Shown one piece after another: positions 15,985-25,707 of a stretch of 64,000 nucleotides of DNA. The stretch is from Streptosporangium amethystogenes (GTDB taxonomy: Bacteria > Actinomycetota > Actinomycetes > Streptosporangiales > Streptosporangiaceae): NCBI RefSeq assembly GCF_000721075.1, contig NZ_JOEQ01000014.1:62001-126000 (forward strand), written 5' to 3'. The notes beneath the pieces are model-generated. The model was not told the origin of the DNA. It did not search any database and worked only from the letters and a program-made list of their open reading frames with translations. The position numbers and the translations under genes were made by a program. Position 1 is the first letter of the stretch. The number at the start of each line of letters is the position of its first letter.

Positions 15985-17184
15985 GTGCCTTCGTCTCGTG
16001 ACGTCGTATTCGTCGACGGTGTGCGCACCCCCTTCGGCAGGTCGGGCCCCAAGGGCCTGTACGCCGAGACACGCGCCGACGACCTGGTGATCCGCGTCAT
16101 CCGCGAGCTGATCCGGCGTAACCCGAATCTGCCTCCCGAGCGCGTCGACGAGGTGGCCATCGCGGCCACCACGCAGATCGGCGACCAGGGCCTGACCCTC
16201 GGCCGCTCCGCCGCGATACTGGCCGGGCTGCCCAAGAGCGTGCCCGGCTACTCGATCGACCGCATGTGCGCCGGCGCGATGACCGCGGTGACCTCGGTCG
16301 CCGGAGGCATCGCCTTCGGCGCCTATGACGTCGCCATCGCCGGCGGCGTCGAGCACATGGGCCGCCACCCCATGGGCGAGGGCGTCGATCCCAACCCCCG
16401 ATTCCTGGCCGAGCAGCTCGTGGACGGCTCCGCCCTCGTCATGGGCATGACCGCCGAGAACCTGCACGACCGCTACCCCTCCATCACCAAGGAGCGCGCG
16501 GACGCCTTCGCCCTCGCCTCCCAGGAGAAGGTCGCCAAGGCCTACGCCGACGGCCGGATCCAGCCCGACCTGGTTCCGATGGCGACCAGGTCCGCCGAGA
16601 AGGGCTGGGGGCTGGCCACCACCGACGAGGCTCCCCGACCGGGCACCACGCTGGAGGGTCTGGCCGCGCTGAAGACCCCGTTCCGCCCGCACGGCCGGGT
16701 CACCGCGGGCAACGCCTCCGGTATCAACGACGGCGCCACCGGCTGTGTCGTGGCCGCCGCCGACGTCGCCGAGGAACTCGGCCTCGCCCCGAAGATGCGC
16801 CTGGTCTCCTATGCCTTCGCCGGCGTGGACCCGGAGGTCATGGGGGTCGGGCCGATCCCCTCCACGGAAAGGGCACTGCGTCTGGCCGGGCTCTCCATCT
16901 CCGACATGGGGCTGTTCGAGATCAACGAGGCCTTCGCCGTGCAGGTGCTGGCGTTCCTCGAGCACTTCGGCATCGCCGACGACGACGCCCGGGTGAACCC
17001 CTACGGCGGCGCCATCGCCTTCGGCCACCCGCTGGCCTCCTCCGGGGTGCGCCTGATGACGCAGCTCGCCCGCGAGTTCGGTGAGCGTCCCGACGTCCGC
17101 TACGGCATGACCACGATGTGCGTCGGCCTGGGCATGGGTGGAACGGTCATCTGGGAGAATCTCAGCTGGGAAGGTAACAAGTGA
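15985..17184 (+). CDS. Thiolase family protein (acetyl-CoA acyltransferase)
   Basis: 399 residues from a GTG with GAGGAG upstream. All thiolase landmarks are present: the nucleophile in YSIDRMCAGAMTAV, NEAFAVQ (the Asn-Glu-Ala-Phe loop), GGAIAFGHPLASSG with the catalytic His and MTTMCVGLGMGG with the second catalytic Cys. With the following multifunctional gene it forms the FadA/FadB pair of fatty acid beta-oxidation, cleaving 3-ketoacyl-CoA to acetyl-CoA. Its stop overlaps the next start by four bases, so a stoichiometric complex is likely. It is transcribed away from the LacI gene. Confidence 0.95.
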   Translation: MPSSRDVVFVDGVRTPFGRSGPKGLYAETRADDLVIRVIRELIRRNPNLPPERVDEVAIAATTQIGDQGLTLGRSAAILAGLPKSVPGYSIDRMCAGAMTAVTSVAGGIAFGAYDVAIAGGVEHMGRHPMGEGVDPNPRFLAEQLVDGSALVMGMTAENLHDRYPSITKERADAFALASQEKVAKAYADGRIQPDLVPMATRSAEKGWGLATTDEAPRPGTTLEGLAALKTPFRPHGRVTAGNASGINDGATGCVVAAADVAEELGLAPKMRLVSYAFAGVDPEVMGVGPIPSTERALRLAGLSISDMGLFEINEAFAVQVLAFLEHFGIADDDARVNPYGGAIAFGHPLASSGVRLMTQLAREFGERPDVRYGMTTMCVGLGMGGTVIWENLSWEGNK

Positions 17185-19253
17185 CGGACATCAAGGAACT
17201 CTTCGCCGACGAGATCGTCACCCGGGCGACGGTTCACGACGTGGAGCTGCCCCAGGGTGCGGGCACCATGGCCCTGATCACGCTGGACAACGGCTTCGAC
17301 CACACCAAGCCGTCGACGTTCGGCCCCGGAGGGCTGGCCTCGCTGGGCGAGGCCCTCGACGCGATCGCCGGGCGCGGCGACCTGGCGGCCGTGGGCGTCG
17401 TCGGCAAGCCGTTCGTCTTCGCCGTCGGCGCCGACCTCAAGGGCGCCGCACTGGTCTCGGAACGGGACCAGGCGCTACAGATCGGCCGGCTGGGTCACGA
17501 GGTGTTCCGCCGTCTCGGCGAGCTGGACGTGCCGTCGTTCGCGTTCGTCAACGGCGCGGCCATGGGCGGCGGTCTGGAGATCGCACTGCACTGCACGTAC
17601 CGGACCATCTCCGCCGGGGTACCCGCCGTGGCACTGCCGGAGTGCTTCCTCGGCCTGGTCCCCGGCTGGGGCGGCACCCAGTTGCTGCCCCACCTGATCG
17701 GGCCGGCCGCGGCCGTCAAGCTCATCATCGACAACCCGCTCTCGCAGAACCGCATGATCAAGGGCAGGGAGGCGTTCCGCCTGGGTGTCGCCGACGCGAT
17801 GTTCGAGCCCGCCGACTTCCTTGAGGAGTCGCTGCGCTGGGCCTCGGCGGTACTGCGCGGCGACGTCACCGTCTCCCGCGCCGACCACACCGCCGAGGAC
17901 TGGTCCAAGACCGTCTCCGACGCCCGCTTCCTGCTCGACATGAAGCTGCACGGTGCCTCCCCCGCCCCGTACCGGGCGCTGGAGCTCCTCGAACTGGCCC
18001 GCACCGCCACCCGCGACGAGGGCTTCGCCGCCGAAGACCAGGCGCTGGCCGACCTCCTCATGGGCGACGAGCTCCGCGCCGGCCTGTACGCCTTCGACCT
18101 GGTGCAGCGCCGGGCCAAGAAGCCCGCCGGGGCCCCGGAGGCGGCCCTGGCCCGTAAGGTCACCAAGGTCGGCGTCGTCGGCGCGGGTCTGATGGCCTCG
18201 CAGATGGCACTGCTGTTCGCCCGCCGCCTGGAGGTCCCGGTCGTGCTGACCGACCTGGACCAGGCCCGGCTGGACAAGGGCGTGGGCTACGTGCACGCCG
18301 AGATCGACAAGCTGCTCGCCAAGGGCCGCATCGTAGGCGACCAGGCCAACCGGCTCAGGGCCCTGGTGACCGGCTCGCTGACCAAGGACGCGTTCGCCGA
18401 CGCCGACTTCGTCATCGAGGCCGTGTTCGAGGACATGAAGGTCAAGCAGAAGGTGTTCGCCGAGGTGGAGGCGGTCGTCTCCGCCGAGTGCGTGCTGGCC
18501 ACGAACACCTCCTCGCTCTCGCTGACCGAGATGGCCTCGGGGCTCCGGCACCCCGAGCGCGTCGTGGGCTTCCACTTCTTCAACCCGGTCGCGGTGATGC
18601 CCCTGCTGGAGATCGTCCGAGGAGAACGGACGGACGACGCGACGCTCGCCACGGCCTTCGCCGTCGGCCGGTCGCTGAAGAAATCGTCGGTACTGGTCAA
18701 GGACGCGCCCGCGTTCGTGGTCAACCGCCTGCTGACCCGCTTCATGGGCGAGGTCATCGGTGCCGTCGACGAGGGCACCCCGCTGGAGCTCGCCGACCAC
18801 GCGCTGGACGGGCTCGGCCTTCCGATGACTCCGTTCGCGCTGCTGCAGCTCGTCGGCCCGGCCGTGGCACTGCACGTCGCCGAGACGATGCACGAGGCGT
18901 TCCCGTCCCGCTACGGGGTGTCGGAGAACCTCGCCCGGCTGGTCGCGGCGGGCAAGCCGGGTGTCTACGCGCCGGACTTCTCCCTGGACCCCGAGGCGGT
19001 GGCCCTCTTCGCCGGGGGCACCTCACCGTCCACTGCCGAACAGGTCCGGCTGCGGGCGCTGCGGGCCCTGGCCGAGGAGATCCGTCTCATGCTCGACGAG
19101 GGTGTGGTCTCCGCTCCCCAGGACATCGACCTGTGCATGATCCTCGGTGCGGGGTGGCCGTTCCACCTGGGCGGCGTCACCCCCTACCTCGACCGCGAGG
19201 GGATCTCCGAGGTGCGCTTCCTGCCGCCGGGCGTGGCCTCGGTGCCCGCCTGA
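17181..19253 (+). CDS. Fused enoyl-CoA hydratase / 3-hydroxyacyl-CoA dehydrogenase (fatty acid oxidation alpha subunit)
   Basis: 690 residues from a GTG coupled to the thiolase stop. The N-terminal crotonase domain (about 1-270) has FAVGADLKGAAL for the oxyanion hole, GAAMGGGLEIALHC and PECFLGLVPGWGGTQLLP with the acid/base glutamates. From about residue 325 the NAD-binding domain begins with KVGVVGAGLMASQMALL, a dinucleotide loop, followed by ATNTSSLSLTEMAS and VVGFHFFNPVAVMPLLEIV with the catalytic His. The C-terminal helical domains complete the dehydrogenase. It carries out the hydration and oxidation steps of beta-oxidation before the adjacent thiolase. Confidence 0.95.
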   Translation: MTDIKELFADEIVTRATVHDVELPQGAGTMALITLDNGFDHTKPSTFGPGGLASLGEALDAIAGRGDLAAVGVVGKPFVFAVGADLKGAALVSERDQALQIGRLGHEVFRRLGELDVPSFAFVNGAAMGGGLEIALHCTYRTISAGVPAVALPECFLGLVPGWGGTQLLPHLIGPAAAVKLIIDNPLSQNRMIKGREAFRLGVADAMFEPADFLEESLRWASAVLRGDVTVSRADHTAEDWSKTVSDARFLLDMKLHGASPAPYRALELLELARTATRDEGFAAEDQALADLLMGDELRAGLYAFDLVQRRAKKPAGAPEAALARKVTKVGVVGAGLMASQMALLFARRLEVPVVLTDLDQARLDKGVGYVHAEIDKLLAKGRIVGDQANRLRALVTGSLTKDAFADADFVIEAVFEDMKVKQKVFAEVEAVVSAECVLATNTSSLSLTEMASGLRHPERVVGFHFFNPVAVMPLLEIVRGERTDDATLATAFAVGRSLKKSSVLVKDAPAFVVNRLLTRFMGEVIGAVDEGTPLELADHALDGLGLPMTPFALLQLVGPAVALHVAETMHEAFPSRYGVSENLARLVAAGKPGVYAPDFSLDPEAVALFAGGTSPSTAEQVRLRALRALAEEIRLMLDEGVVSAPQDIDLCMILGAGWPFHLGGVTPYLDREGISEVRFLPPGVASVPA

Positions 19254-19276
19254 CGCCCCCCTTTTTCGGTGTGGCT

Positions 19277-19306
19277 CCCCTGTCTCGCGGTCGTCGCGGG
19301 ACGGGG
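19277..19306. terminator. Imperfect hairpin between convergent genes
   Basis: CCCCTGTCTCGCG (19277-19289) can pair with CGCGGGACGGGG (19295-19306) with one mismatch region. It lies in the 60-base gap between the beta-oxidation genes and the permease gene, and a run of five T precedes it. Confidence 0.45.
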
Positions 19307-19313
19307 GACCGCG

Positions 19314-20786
19314 TTACCGTGTCGCTGTCCGCCGCCGCTCCGACAGCCTGCTGTGCCGGTAGCCGTAGCCGGCGTAGATCAGGAGTCCGAGCAGCATCCA
19401 CGCCCCGAACCTGATCCAGGTCTCCACCGGCAGGTTGAGCATCAGGTAGAGGCAGGCGAGCACCGACAGGACGGGCACCAGCGGCACCAGCGGGGTGCGG
19501 AAGGAGCGGGGCAGGTCGGGACGGGTGCGGCGGAGGATGACCACCGCGATCGAGACCACCGCGAACGCGAAGAGCGTGCCGATGTTGACCAGTTCGGCGA
19601 TCGTGGACAGCGGCACCAGCCCGGCCAGGGCCGCGACGACGACACCCATGATGATGGTGATGACGTACGGCGTGCGGTACTTCGAATGGACCTTGGCCAG
19701 CCCGCCTGGCAGCAGTTCGTCGCGGCACATGGCGAACATCACCCGTGACATGCCCAGCATGAGGATCATCACGACGGCCGTCAGGCCGACCAGCGCGCCG
19801 ACGCTGATCAGCGACGCGGCCCAGGTCTGGCCGACGGCCTTGAACGCGTCGGCCAGCGGCGCCGCCTCGCTGAGCTGATGGTAGGGCTGCATGCCGACCA
19901 CGACCAGCGAGACCGCGACGTAGAGCACGGTGCAGACACCGAGTGAGGTCAGAATGCCGATGGGCAGATCCCGCTGCGGGTCGCGGGTCTCCTCGGCGGC
20001 GGTGGCCACCACGTCGAAGCCGATGTAGGCGAAGAACACGATCGCCGCGGCGCTGAAGATGCCCAGCACCCCGTACGCGACCGGGGTGATCCCGAACAGT
20101 ACCTGGATCAGCGGCGCGGCCAGTCCCTCCACCGCGGGGGTCGCCTTGGACGGCGGGATGAACGGTGAGTAGTTGGCGCCCCTGACGAAGAACAGCCCCG
20201 CCACCACGACCAGCAGGATCACCGCGAGCTTGATCGTGACGATGATCAGGTTGAACCGGGACGACAGTTTGATCCCGAGGACCAGGACCCCGGTGAGCAG
20301 CAGCACGACCAGCGCGGCGGGCAGGTTGAACACCGCCCCCTCTCCCGCGACCACGCCGGGCAGCGGGACCCCCAGGGACGCCAGCAGTGAGGTCAGGTAC
20401 CCCGACCAGCCGACCGCGACGACCGCGGCGCCGAGCATCATCTCCAGCGTCAGGTCCCAGCCGATGATCCAGGCGGGCAGCTCGCCCAGGGTGGCGAAGG
20501 CAAAGGTGTAGGCGGACCCGGCCACCGGGACCGTGGAGGCGAACTCGGCATAGCAGAGCGCGGCCAGTGCGCAGACGATCCCGGCGGCCACGAAGGAGAG
20601 CGCCACCGCGGGCCCGGCCGTCTCCCTGGCGACCCGGCCGGTGAGCACGAAGATGCCGGTGCCCACGATGACGCCGATACCGAAGACCGTGAGGTCCAGC
20701 GCGCTGAGCTCCTTGCGCAACCGGTGTTCCGGTGCCTCGCTGTCCGAGATCGACTGCTCCACCGACTTGACGCGAAGAACACCCAC
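19314..20786 (-). CDS. APC family amino acid permease
   Basis: 490 residues with about twelve or more hydrophobic segments. The start GTG at 20786 follows AGGAGG with five bases between, better than a GTG nine codons upstream. The N-terminus EQSISDSEAPEHRLRKELSALDLTVFGIG and the first helix GVIVGTGIFVLTG carry the glycine-rich substrate-binding loop of the cationic amino acid/APA transporter group (YfnA-like). GFDVVATAAEE after helix 6 is also typical. It should import amino acids by proton symport; specificity is not readable. It is the gene after dxs on the same strand but separated by 105 bases. Confidence 0.92.
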   Translation of the reverse strand: MGVLRVKSVEQSISDSEAPEHRLRKELSALDLTVFGIGVIVGTGIFVLTGRVARETAGPAVALSFVAAGIVCALAALCYAEFASTVPVAGSAYTFAFATLGELPAWIIGWDLTLEMMLGAAVVAVGWSGYLTSLLASLGVPLPGVVAGEGAVFNLPAALVVLLLTGVLVLGIKLSSRFNLIIVTIKLAVILLVVVAGLFFVRGANYSPFIPPSKATPAVEGLAAPLIQVLFGITPVAYGVLGIFSAAAIVFFAYIGFDVVATAAEETRDPQRDLPIGILTSLGVCTVLYVAVSLVVVGMQPYHQLSEAAPLADAFKAVGQTWAASLISVGALVGLTAVVMILMLGMSRVMFAMCRDELLPGGLAKVHSKYRTPYVITIIMGVVVAALAGLVPLSTIAELVNIGTLFAFAVVSIAVVILRRTRPDLPRSFRTPLVPLVPVLSVLACLYLMLNLPVETWIRFGAWMLLGLLIYAGYGYRHSRLSERRRTATR

Positions 20787-20891
20787 GACCCCTCCTGATG
20801 CGCCGGTGGTCACCCCTGCCGACGCATCAGGTCATGCCCAGCGGATCACCGCCTGAACGGCGGAGCCGAGGATGTTTGGAAAGGGAGGTAG

Positions 20892-22811
20892 TCAGCCGGC
20901 CGGCTCGTTCTCCAGGGCCGGAGAGCGCTTCGCGATCGCCTCGGTGACCTGCCGGGCGATGTCCTGCGAGGTCAGGCCGATCTCGCTGAGGATCTTCGCA
21001 CGCTTGGCATGGTCGAGGAAGCGCCGCGGGATGCCGTAGGTGCGGACCGGGACGTCGACGTCGGCGTCGCGCAGCAGGCGGGCGACCGCGTCACCCACAC
21101 CGCCCACCCTGCTGCTGTCCTCGACGACCACGATCAGCTTGTGGTCGCGGGCGGCCGCCACCAGGACCTCGTCCAGCGGCTTGACCCAGCGCGGGTCGAC
21201 CACCGTGGCGGAGATCCCCTGGGCGTCGAGCAGGTCGGCGGCCTCCAGGCACAGCTCGGCCATCGGCCCCACGGAGACGAACAGCACGTCGGCGTCGCCC
21301 CCGCGCAGCACGTCCATCTCGCCGAGGCGGCCGACCGCCTCGATCTCGACGGCCACCGGGCCCTTGGGGTAGCGCAGCACCGTCGGGCCGTCGTCGACCT
21401 TCACGGCCTCGGCCAGCAGCTCGCGCAGCCGGGGCTCGTCGCGGGGAACCGCGATCGACAGACCGGGGACGACCTGCAGGATCGACAGGTCCCACATGCC
21501 GTTGTGGCTGGCGCCGTCGTCGCCGGTGACGCCCGCCCGGTCGAGTACGACCGTGACGGGGAGGCGGTGCAGGGCGACGTCCATCAGGAGCTGGTCGAAG
21601 GCCCGGTTCAGGAAGGTCGCGTAGACGGCCACCACCGGGTGCAGGCCGCCGAGCGCCAGGCCCGCGGCGCTGGTCAGGGCGTGCTGCTCGGCGATGCCGA
21701 CATCGTAGAGGCGGTCGGGATAGGCCTCGGAGAACGGGATCAGGCCGGTCGGGCCGAGCATCGCGGCGGTGATCGCCACGATGTCCTGACGCTCGGCGCC
21801 CAGGCGCACCATCTCCTGGCCGAAGACGTTGGTCCAGCCGTGCGGCTTCGGCTTCTCCTCTCCGGTCAGCGGGTCGAAGACGCCCGGCGAGTGGAAGCAG
21901 TCCTCGTCGTGGTTCTCCGCCGGGGAGTAGCCGAAGCCCTTCTTGGTGAGCACGTGCACGATGACCGGGCGGCGGAAGTCCCTGGCCCTGCGCAGCGCGG
22001 ACTCCACCGCCTGCTCGTCGTGACCGTCGACCAGCCCGATGTACTTCAGGCCGAGGTCCTCGAACATGACCTGGGGGGCCAGGACGTCCTTGAGGCCCTT
22101 CTTGACGCCGTGCAGGGCGTCGTAGACGGGGGCGCCGACCACCGGGACCCTGTTCAGGCTGTCCTTGACGAAGTCGAGCATGTCCTCGTAGCGCTGGGTG
22201 GTACGCAGCGAGGCCAGGTGGGAGGCGAGCCCGCCGATGGTCGGTGAGTAGGAGCGGCCGTTGTCGTTGACCACGATGATCAGCGGCAGGTCCTTGCGCG
22301 CCGCGATGTTGTTGAGCGCCTCCCAGGCCATGCCGCCGGTGAGCGCCCCGTCTCCGATCACCGCGACGACCGTGCGCCCCTCCTCGCCCCGCAGCCGGTA
22401 CGCCTTGGCCAGACCGTCGGCGTACGACAGCGCGGTCGAGGCGTGGGAGTTCTCGATGACGTCGTGCTCGGACTCGGCCTGGCTGGGGTAGCCCGACAGG
22501 CCGCCCTCCTGGCGGAGCGTGTCGAACTGCCCGGCCCTGCCGGTGAGCATCTTGTGGACATAGGCCTGGTGACCGGTGTCCCACAGGATCCGGTCACGTG
22601 GCGAGTCGAAGACCCGGTGCATCGCGATCGTCAGCTCGACGACGCCCAGGTTGGGGCCGAGGTGACCACCGCTGCGGGCCGTGGAGGCGATCAGAAGGTC
22701 TCTGATCTCGCCTGCGAGCAGTGGCAGCTCGTCCGCCGCCAGCAGCTTGAGGTCCCCTGGCCCCTTGACCGACTCCAGAAGACTTCCAGGCTGCCCGGTC
22801 CGCTCGCTCAC
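20892..22811 (-). CDS. dxs: 1-deoxy-D-xylulose-5-phosphate synthase
   Basis: 639 residues, full length. It condenses pyruvate and glyceraldehyde 3-phosphate, the first step of the MEP isoprenoid pathway, using thiamine diphosphate. The N-terminal domain has [23 protein letters not shown] and the ThDP/metal site [16 protein letters not shown] followed by NDN. The second domain carries [18 protein letters not shown] with the catalytic Glu, and the C-terminal transketolase domain is complete. The GTG start at 22811 follows GAGGGG. Its promoter faces the metallopeptidase gene on the other strand; TAGACT in the gap is a candidate -10. Confidence 0.97.
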   Translation of the reverse strand: MSERTGQPGSLLESVKGPGDLKLLAADELPLLAGEIRDLLIASTARSGGHLGPNLGVVELTIAMHRVFDSPRDRILWDTGHQAYVHKMLTGRAGQFDTLRQEGGLSGYPSQAESEHDVIENSHASTALSYADGLAKAYRLRGEEGRTVVAVIGDGALTGGMAWEALNNIAARKDLPLIIVVNDNGRSYSPTIGGLASHLASLRTTQRYEDMLDFVKDSLNRVPVVGAPVYDALHGVKKGLKDVLAPQVMFEDLGLKYIGLVDGHDEQAVESALRRARDFRRPVIVHVLTKKGFGYSPAENHDEDCFHSPGVFDPLTGEEKPKPHGWTNVFGQEMVRLGAERQDIVAITAAMLGPTGLIPFSEAYPDRLYDVGIAEQHALTSAAGLALGGLHPVVAVYATFLNRAFDQLLMDVALHRLPVTVVLDRAGVTGDDGASHNGMWDLSILQVVPGLSIAVPRDEPRLRELLAEAVKVDDGPTVLRYPKGPVAVEIEAVGRLGEMDVLRGGDADVLFVSVGPMAELCLEAADLLDAQGISATVVDPRWVKPLDEVLVAAARDHKLIVVVEDSSRVGGVGDAVARLLRDADVDVPVRTYGIPRRFLDHAKRAKILSEIGLTSQDIARQVTEAIAKRSPALENEPAG

Positions 22812-22930
22812 GGAATCATCCCCTCTGTCCAGTCACCGTCACGACGAGTCTAGTTCGGATGGCAGGCGCTGCCCTCCAGGGTGAAAAAACTGCGCGGTTT
22901 ATACACACTTGCCCTAGCCTTTCCCTCACC

Positions 22931-23860
22931 ATGAACCCCCTCCCCTCCAGGCGACAACTGTCACTGATCGTGACCTTCCTGGTATTCGCGGCACTGGCCG
23001 CGGGAATCGTCATCGCCGTCCCCCACGTCACCTCGGCGATCCTTCCGGCGGCCACCCCCGCGCCCGTCCCCTCCCTCGCCCTCACCTCCACCCCGGACCT
23101 CGGCAAGGGCTCCGGCAAGGCTCCTGCCAGGGGCTCGGCCGTCAAGGAGCGGGCCGCGCCGCAGGGCCGCACCGCCGCGACATCGAGCCGCCTCTACCGC
23201 ACCGGCTCGATGCCGGTCACCCGATGTTCGGCCGGGACGATCCGCGCGGGGAGCGCGGCCTCCTACCGGACCTTCATGACTCGGGTCACCCGCTGCCTGA
23301 ACCGTTCGTGGGAGGCCCAGTTCTCCAAGGCGGGACTGCCCTTCTCCAGGCCCAAACTGCGCTTCTCCACCTCCAAGGTGACCACGCCCTGCGGCCGGTG
23401 GCCCAGCAGCGCGGGCGGGTTGTACTGCTCGACCAACAAGACCATCTACATAGGGATCACCCGCCAGGTCCTGCGGAACCCCTACGCGGCCAACCACGCC
23501 CAGTTCATAGCCCACGAGTACGCGCACCACGTGCAGCACCTCGCGGGCATCATGGACTACTACGCCAGGAGCGTCTGGTACGCGAAGGCGGTCACCAAGC
23601 TCTCCTACTCCCGCCGCCTCGAACTGCAGGCCGACTGCCTGGCCTCCGTCTTCCTGCGCCAGATCGCCGGCGACCTGCCGGTCGAGCAGGCGCAGTGGGA
23701 GGCGATGGTCGGCTGGGTCAACGCCAACGGTCACAAGAACTGGCCCAAGAACGACCACGGCAAGGGCCGCAGCCAGGCCTACTGGATGGAGCGCGGCTTC
23801 GACTCCGGCTCCCCCTCCGGCTGCAACACCTGGGTCGCCGCCACGGGCCGGGTCGCCTGA
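22931..23860 (+). CDS. Secreted/anchored neutral zinc metallopeptidase (YpfJ-like)
   Basis: 309 residues. A hydrophobic segment at about residues 9-30 is followed by a Pro/Ala/Ser-rich linker and a C-terminal metallopeptidase domain containing HEYAHHVQHLAG (the HExxH zinc motif) and RLELQADCLASVF, where the Glu/Asp region gives the third zinc ligand and a conserved Cys. Paired cysteines (PCGRW, YCST, CNTW) suggest disulfides outside the cytoplasm. The substrate is unknown. The ATG at 22931 lacks a clear Shine-Dalgarno site; TAGCCT ten bases upstream may be a -10. The next gene is a paralogue with the same layout. Confidence 0.88.
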   Translation: MNPLPSRRQLSLIVTFLVFAALAAGIVIAVPHVTSAILPAATPAPVPSLALTSTPDLGKGSGKAPARGSAVKERAAPQGRTAATSSRLYRTGSMPVTRCSAGTIRAGSAASYRTFMTRVTRCLNRSWEAQFSKAGLPFSRPKLRFSTSKVTTPCGRWPSSAGGLYCSTNKTIYIGITRQVLRNPYAANHAQFIAHEYAHHVQHLAGIMDYYARSVWYAKAVTKLSYSRRLELQADCLASVFLRQIAGDLPVEQAQWEAMVGWVNANGHKNWPKNDHGKGRSQAYWMERGFDSGSPSGCNTWVAATGRVA

Positions 23861-23986
23861 CAGCCTGCCGGTCCCACACGGAACCGGTACAAAACTCACT
23901 CGGGCCCGCCGCACACGACCGCTCTCCCAGAGTGTGACCGCATAACAGCTTTACCCGGTGTTTTGCCTCCCATAAGGTTCAGGATC

Positions 23987-24766
23987 ATGCGTACCCCCCT
24001 TATCACACTGCTCTCCGGCGTTCTGGCGAGCCTGCTGTTCGCCGGTACGGCGAGTGCGGTCCCCGCCGAGCAGGTCAGGCCGGTACCCAAGGGCAAGACC
24101 GCCCTCGTCGCCAACCCGATCTACAAGTCGGGCAAGCTCGACGAGGAGACCTGCCAGGAACAGCCGGTCTACAACGACGACCTCGAAACGGCGGAGGTCT
24201 ATCTCGACTTCATCCTCGACTGCCTCAACAGCAGCTGGGAGTACCAGTTCTCCAAGGCGAGACTCCCCTTCTCCAAGCCCAGGTTCGTGGTCACCCCGCG
24301 CATCGGCGTCCCGACCGGCTGTGGCAAGTTCCCCGACGGTGCCCAGGCGCTCTACTGCTCCAAGAACAAGAAGATCACCTTCTACCTGAGTAAGGGCATC
24401 CTCTCCGAGGCGACCGAACTGTTCCTGTTCCAGACGCTGGCCCACGAGTACGGTCACCACGTCCAGCAGCTCTCCGGGATCCTGCCCACCGTGTTCTTCC
24501 GAAAGTACAAGAGCGACAAGGAGGGCCTGGCCGAGCTCCGCAAGGTCGAACTCCAGGCCGAGTGCCTGAGCGGAGTCTTCATCGGCAGCGTCTGGCGCTC
24601 CCTCGGCCGCCGCGAATCGGACTTCAGGTACGTCATGAACGCCGCCTACAGCACGGCCAGCCACGGGAAGGCCGCCAACATCGCCTACTGGCTGACCCGA
24701 GGCTTCCGCCAGGAGAACCCCGGCGCCTGCAACACCTTCTCCGCCCCCAGGTCCAAGGTCTCCTGA
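23987..24766 (+). CDS. Secreted neutral zinc metallopeptidase, second paralogue
   Basis: 259 residues. A signal peptide (MRTPLITLLSGVLASLLFAG, cleavage after TASA) leads directly into the peptidase domain with no long linker. The zinc site HEYGHHVQQLSG and ELQAECLSGVF match the upstream paralogue, as do LPFSKP, ALYCSKNKKI and a final CNTF. The mature protein should be exported and free, whereas the upstream paralogue looks tethered. The ATG at 23987 was chosen for the signal peptide and AAGG/CAGGAT upstream; a TTG eight codons earlier is less likely. The 126-base gap suggests separate promoters. It is followed by a strong terminator. Confidence 0.9.
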   Translation: MRTPLITLLSGVLASLLFAGTASAVPAEQVRPVPKGKTALVANPIYKSGKLDEETCQEQPVYNDDLETAEVYLDFILDCLNSSWEYQFSKARLPFSKPRFVVTPRIGVPTGCGKFPDGAQALYCSKNKKITFYLSKGILSEATELFLFQTLAHEYGHHVQQLSGILPTVFFRKYKSDKEGLAELRKVELQAECLSGVFIGSVWRSLGRRESDFRYVMNAAYSTASHGKAANIAYWLTRGFRQENPGACNTFSAPRSKVS

Positions 24767-24783
24767 CCTACCCCCTCCCCGCC

Positions 24784-24830
24784 GACCACCCGCCGCCGTC
24801 CCACGGGCGCGCGGCGGGTGGTCGTTCTTT
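24784..24830 (+). terminator. Intrinsic terminator after the metallopeptidase pair
   Basis: GACCACCCGCCGC (24784-24796) pairs perfectly with GCGGCGGGTGGTC (24811-24823), followed by GTTCTTTT. This is a classical rho-independent terminator with a T-rich tail on the plus strand. Confidence 0.8.
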
Positions 24831-25041
24831 TCCGTCCGTCGCGTGCCGTCCCCCACCGAGTGCGGACCTCATCCCTGCCCGGCGCGAGCGCCCTTCCCTC
24901 GAAATGCGACCACGAGTGGCGACGCACTCGTGACATTGAGTAATCTGGCGACGCCGCCTGAACACCTCCCCGTGGGCGCCCTCCACACCACGGAAGCAGG
25001 TCCGGTCCCCCCGCTGGTACGACGGCAAGGAGGAAGACGAA

Positions 25042-25515
25042 TTGGACACAACAGATATCCGCATGCGCGTCCTGGAGACCGACGTCGCCAAGCTCCGCCT
25101 GCAGAACGAGGAGAGCAAGGTGATCAACGCAGGAATCTTCGAGGTTCTGAACGACCTGCGAACGGTGACGACGGAGCTCCGGACGGAAATGACCGGGCTC
25201 CGCTCGGACATGGACGGCCTCCGCACGGACATGGACGGCTTCCGCACGGACATGGACGGCCTCCGCACGGACATGGACGGCCTCCGCACGGACATGGACG
25301 GCTTCCGCACGGAGCTGGACAAACTCCGAATCGGACAGGACGAGCTCCGCGCCGAGCTGCGAACCGGTCACGCCGAGCTCCGCGAGGAGATCTCCGTGGT
25401 CAAGCGCTCCGTCGGCAACCTGGAGCTCTCAATGAAGCGTGTCGAGGGTGACGTCGCCGAACTCAAGGCGGGCCACATCGAGCTGCGCCACCTGGTCGCC
25501 GGTCTCGTCAGGTAA
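25042..25515 (+). CDS. Heptad-repeat coiled-coil protein
   Basis: 157 residues from a TTG start, fixed by AAGGAGG eight bases upstream; the next ATG is seven codons inside. Nearly the whole chain is predicted coiled coil. Residues about 45-105 are exact or near-exact seven-residue repeats of the form GLRTDMD/GFRTDMD, encoded by 21-base DNA repeats, and the rest are looser heptads (ELRAELRTGHAELREEI). There is no signal peptide or membrane segment. It resembles small actinobacterial coiled-coil proteins of unknown function and may act as an oligomerising spacer. The repeat number is probably variable between strains. A hairpin follows the stop. Confidence 0.8.
   Translation: MDTTDIRMRVLETDVAKLRLQNEESKVINAGIFEVLNDLRTVTTELRTEMTGLRSDMDGLRTDMDGFRTDMDGLRTDMDGLRTDMDGFRTELDKLRIGQDELRAELRTGHAELREEISVVKRSVGNLELSMKRVEGDVAELKAGHIELRHLVAGLVR
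25216..25320 (+). repeat. Five tandem 21-base repeats inside the coiled-coil gene
   Basis: Five consecutive 21-base units start at 25216, 25237, 25258, 25279 and 25300. They differ only at a few positions (ctc/ttc at the Leu/Phe codon, and the end of unit five). Each encodes one heptad, so copy-number change keeps the frame. Confidence 0.9.
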
Positions 25516-25526
25516 CACCCGTGACG

Positions 25527-25558
25527 CTGTCGGCACCCGCGGCCCCGGGTGCCGACAG
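25527..25558 (+). terminator. Hairpin terminator after the coiled-coil gene
   Basis: CTGTCGGCACCCG (25527-25539) and CGGGTGCCGACAG (25546-25558) form a perfect 13-base-pair stem eleven bases after the stop. Confidence 0.7.
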
Positions 25559-25707
25559 GGCGACATCTCACGGGCCCGGCGCGTTGCCGTCGTCTCCCCA
25601 TCTCGCCTTCGGGCACGTGAGACCGCCGAACAGGGGATTCACAAGAACCTCTCGGCACGCGCACAGACGATCGTGTCGAAACCCGGCCCGGACCGGCCGG
25701 GAAGCGG

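Noticed and set aside
15796..17028. N-terminal extension of the LacI protein by several hundred residues
   Set aside because: The added sequence is antisense to the thiolase gene; the GTG at 15795 has a proper ribosome-binding site and the family N-terminus.
25216..25320. Short regular repeats as a possible CRISPR array
   Set aside because: Units are contiguous without unique spacers and encode heptads in frame.
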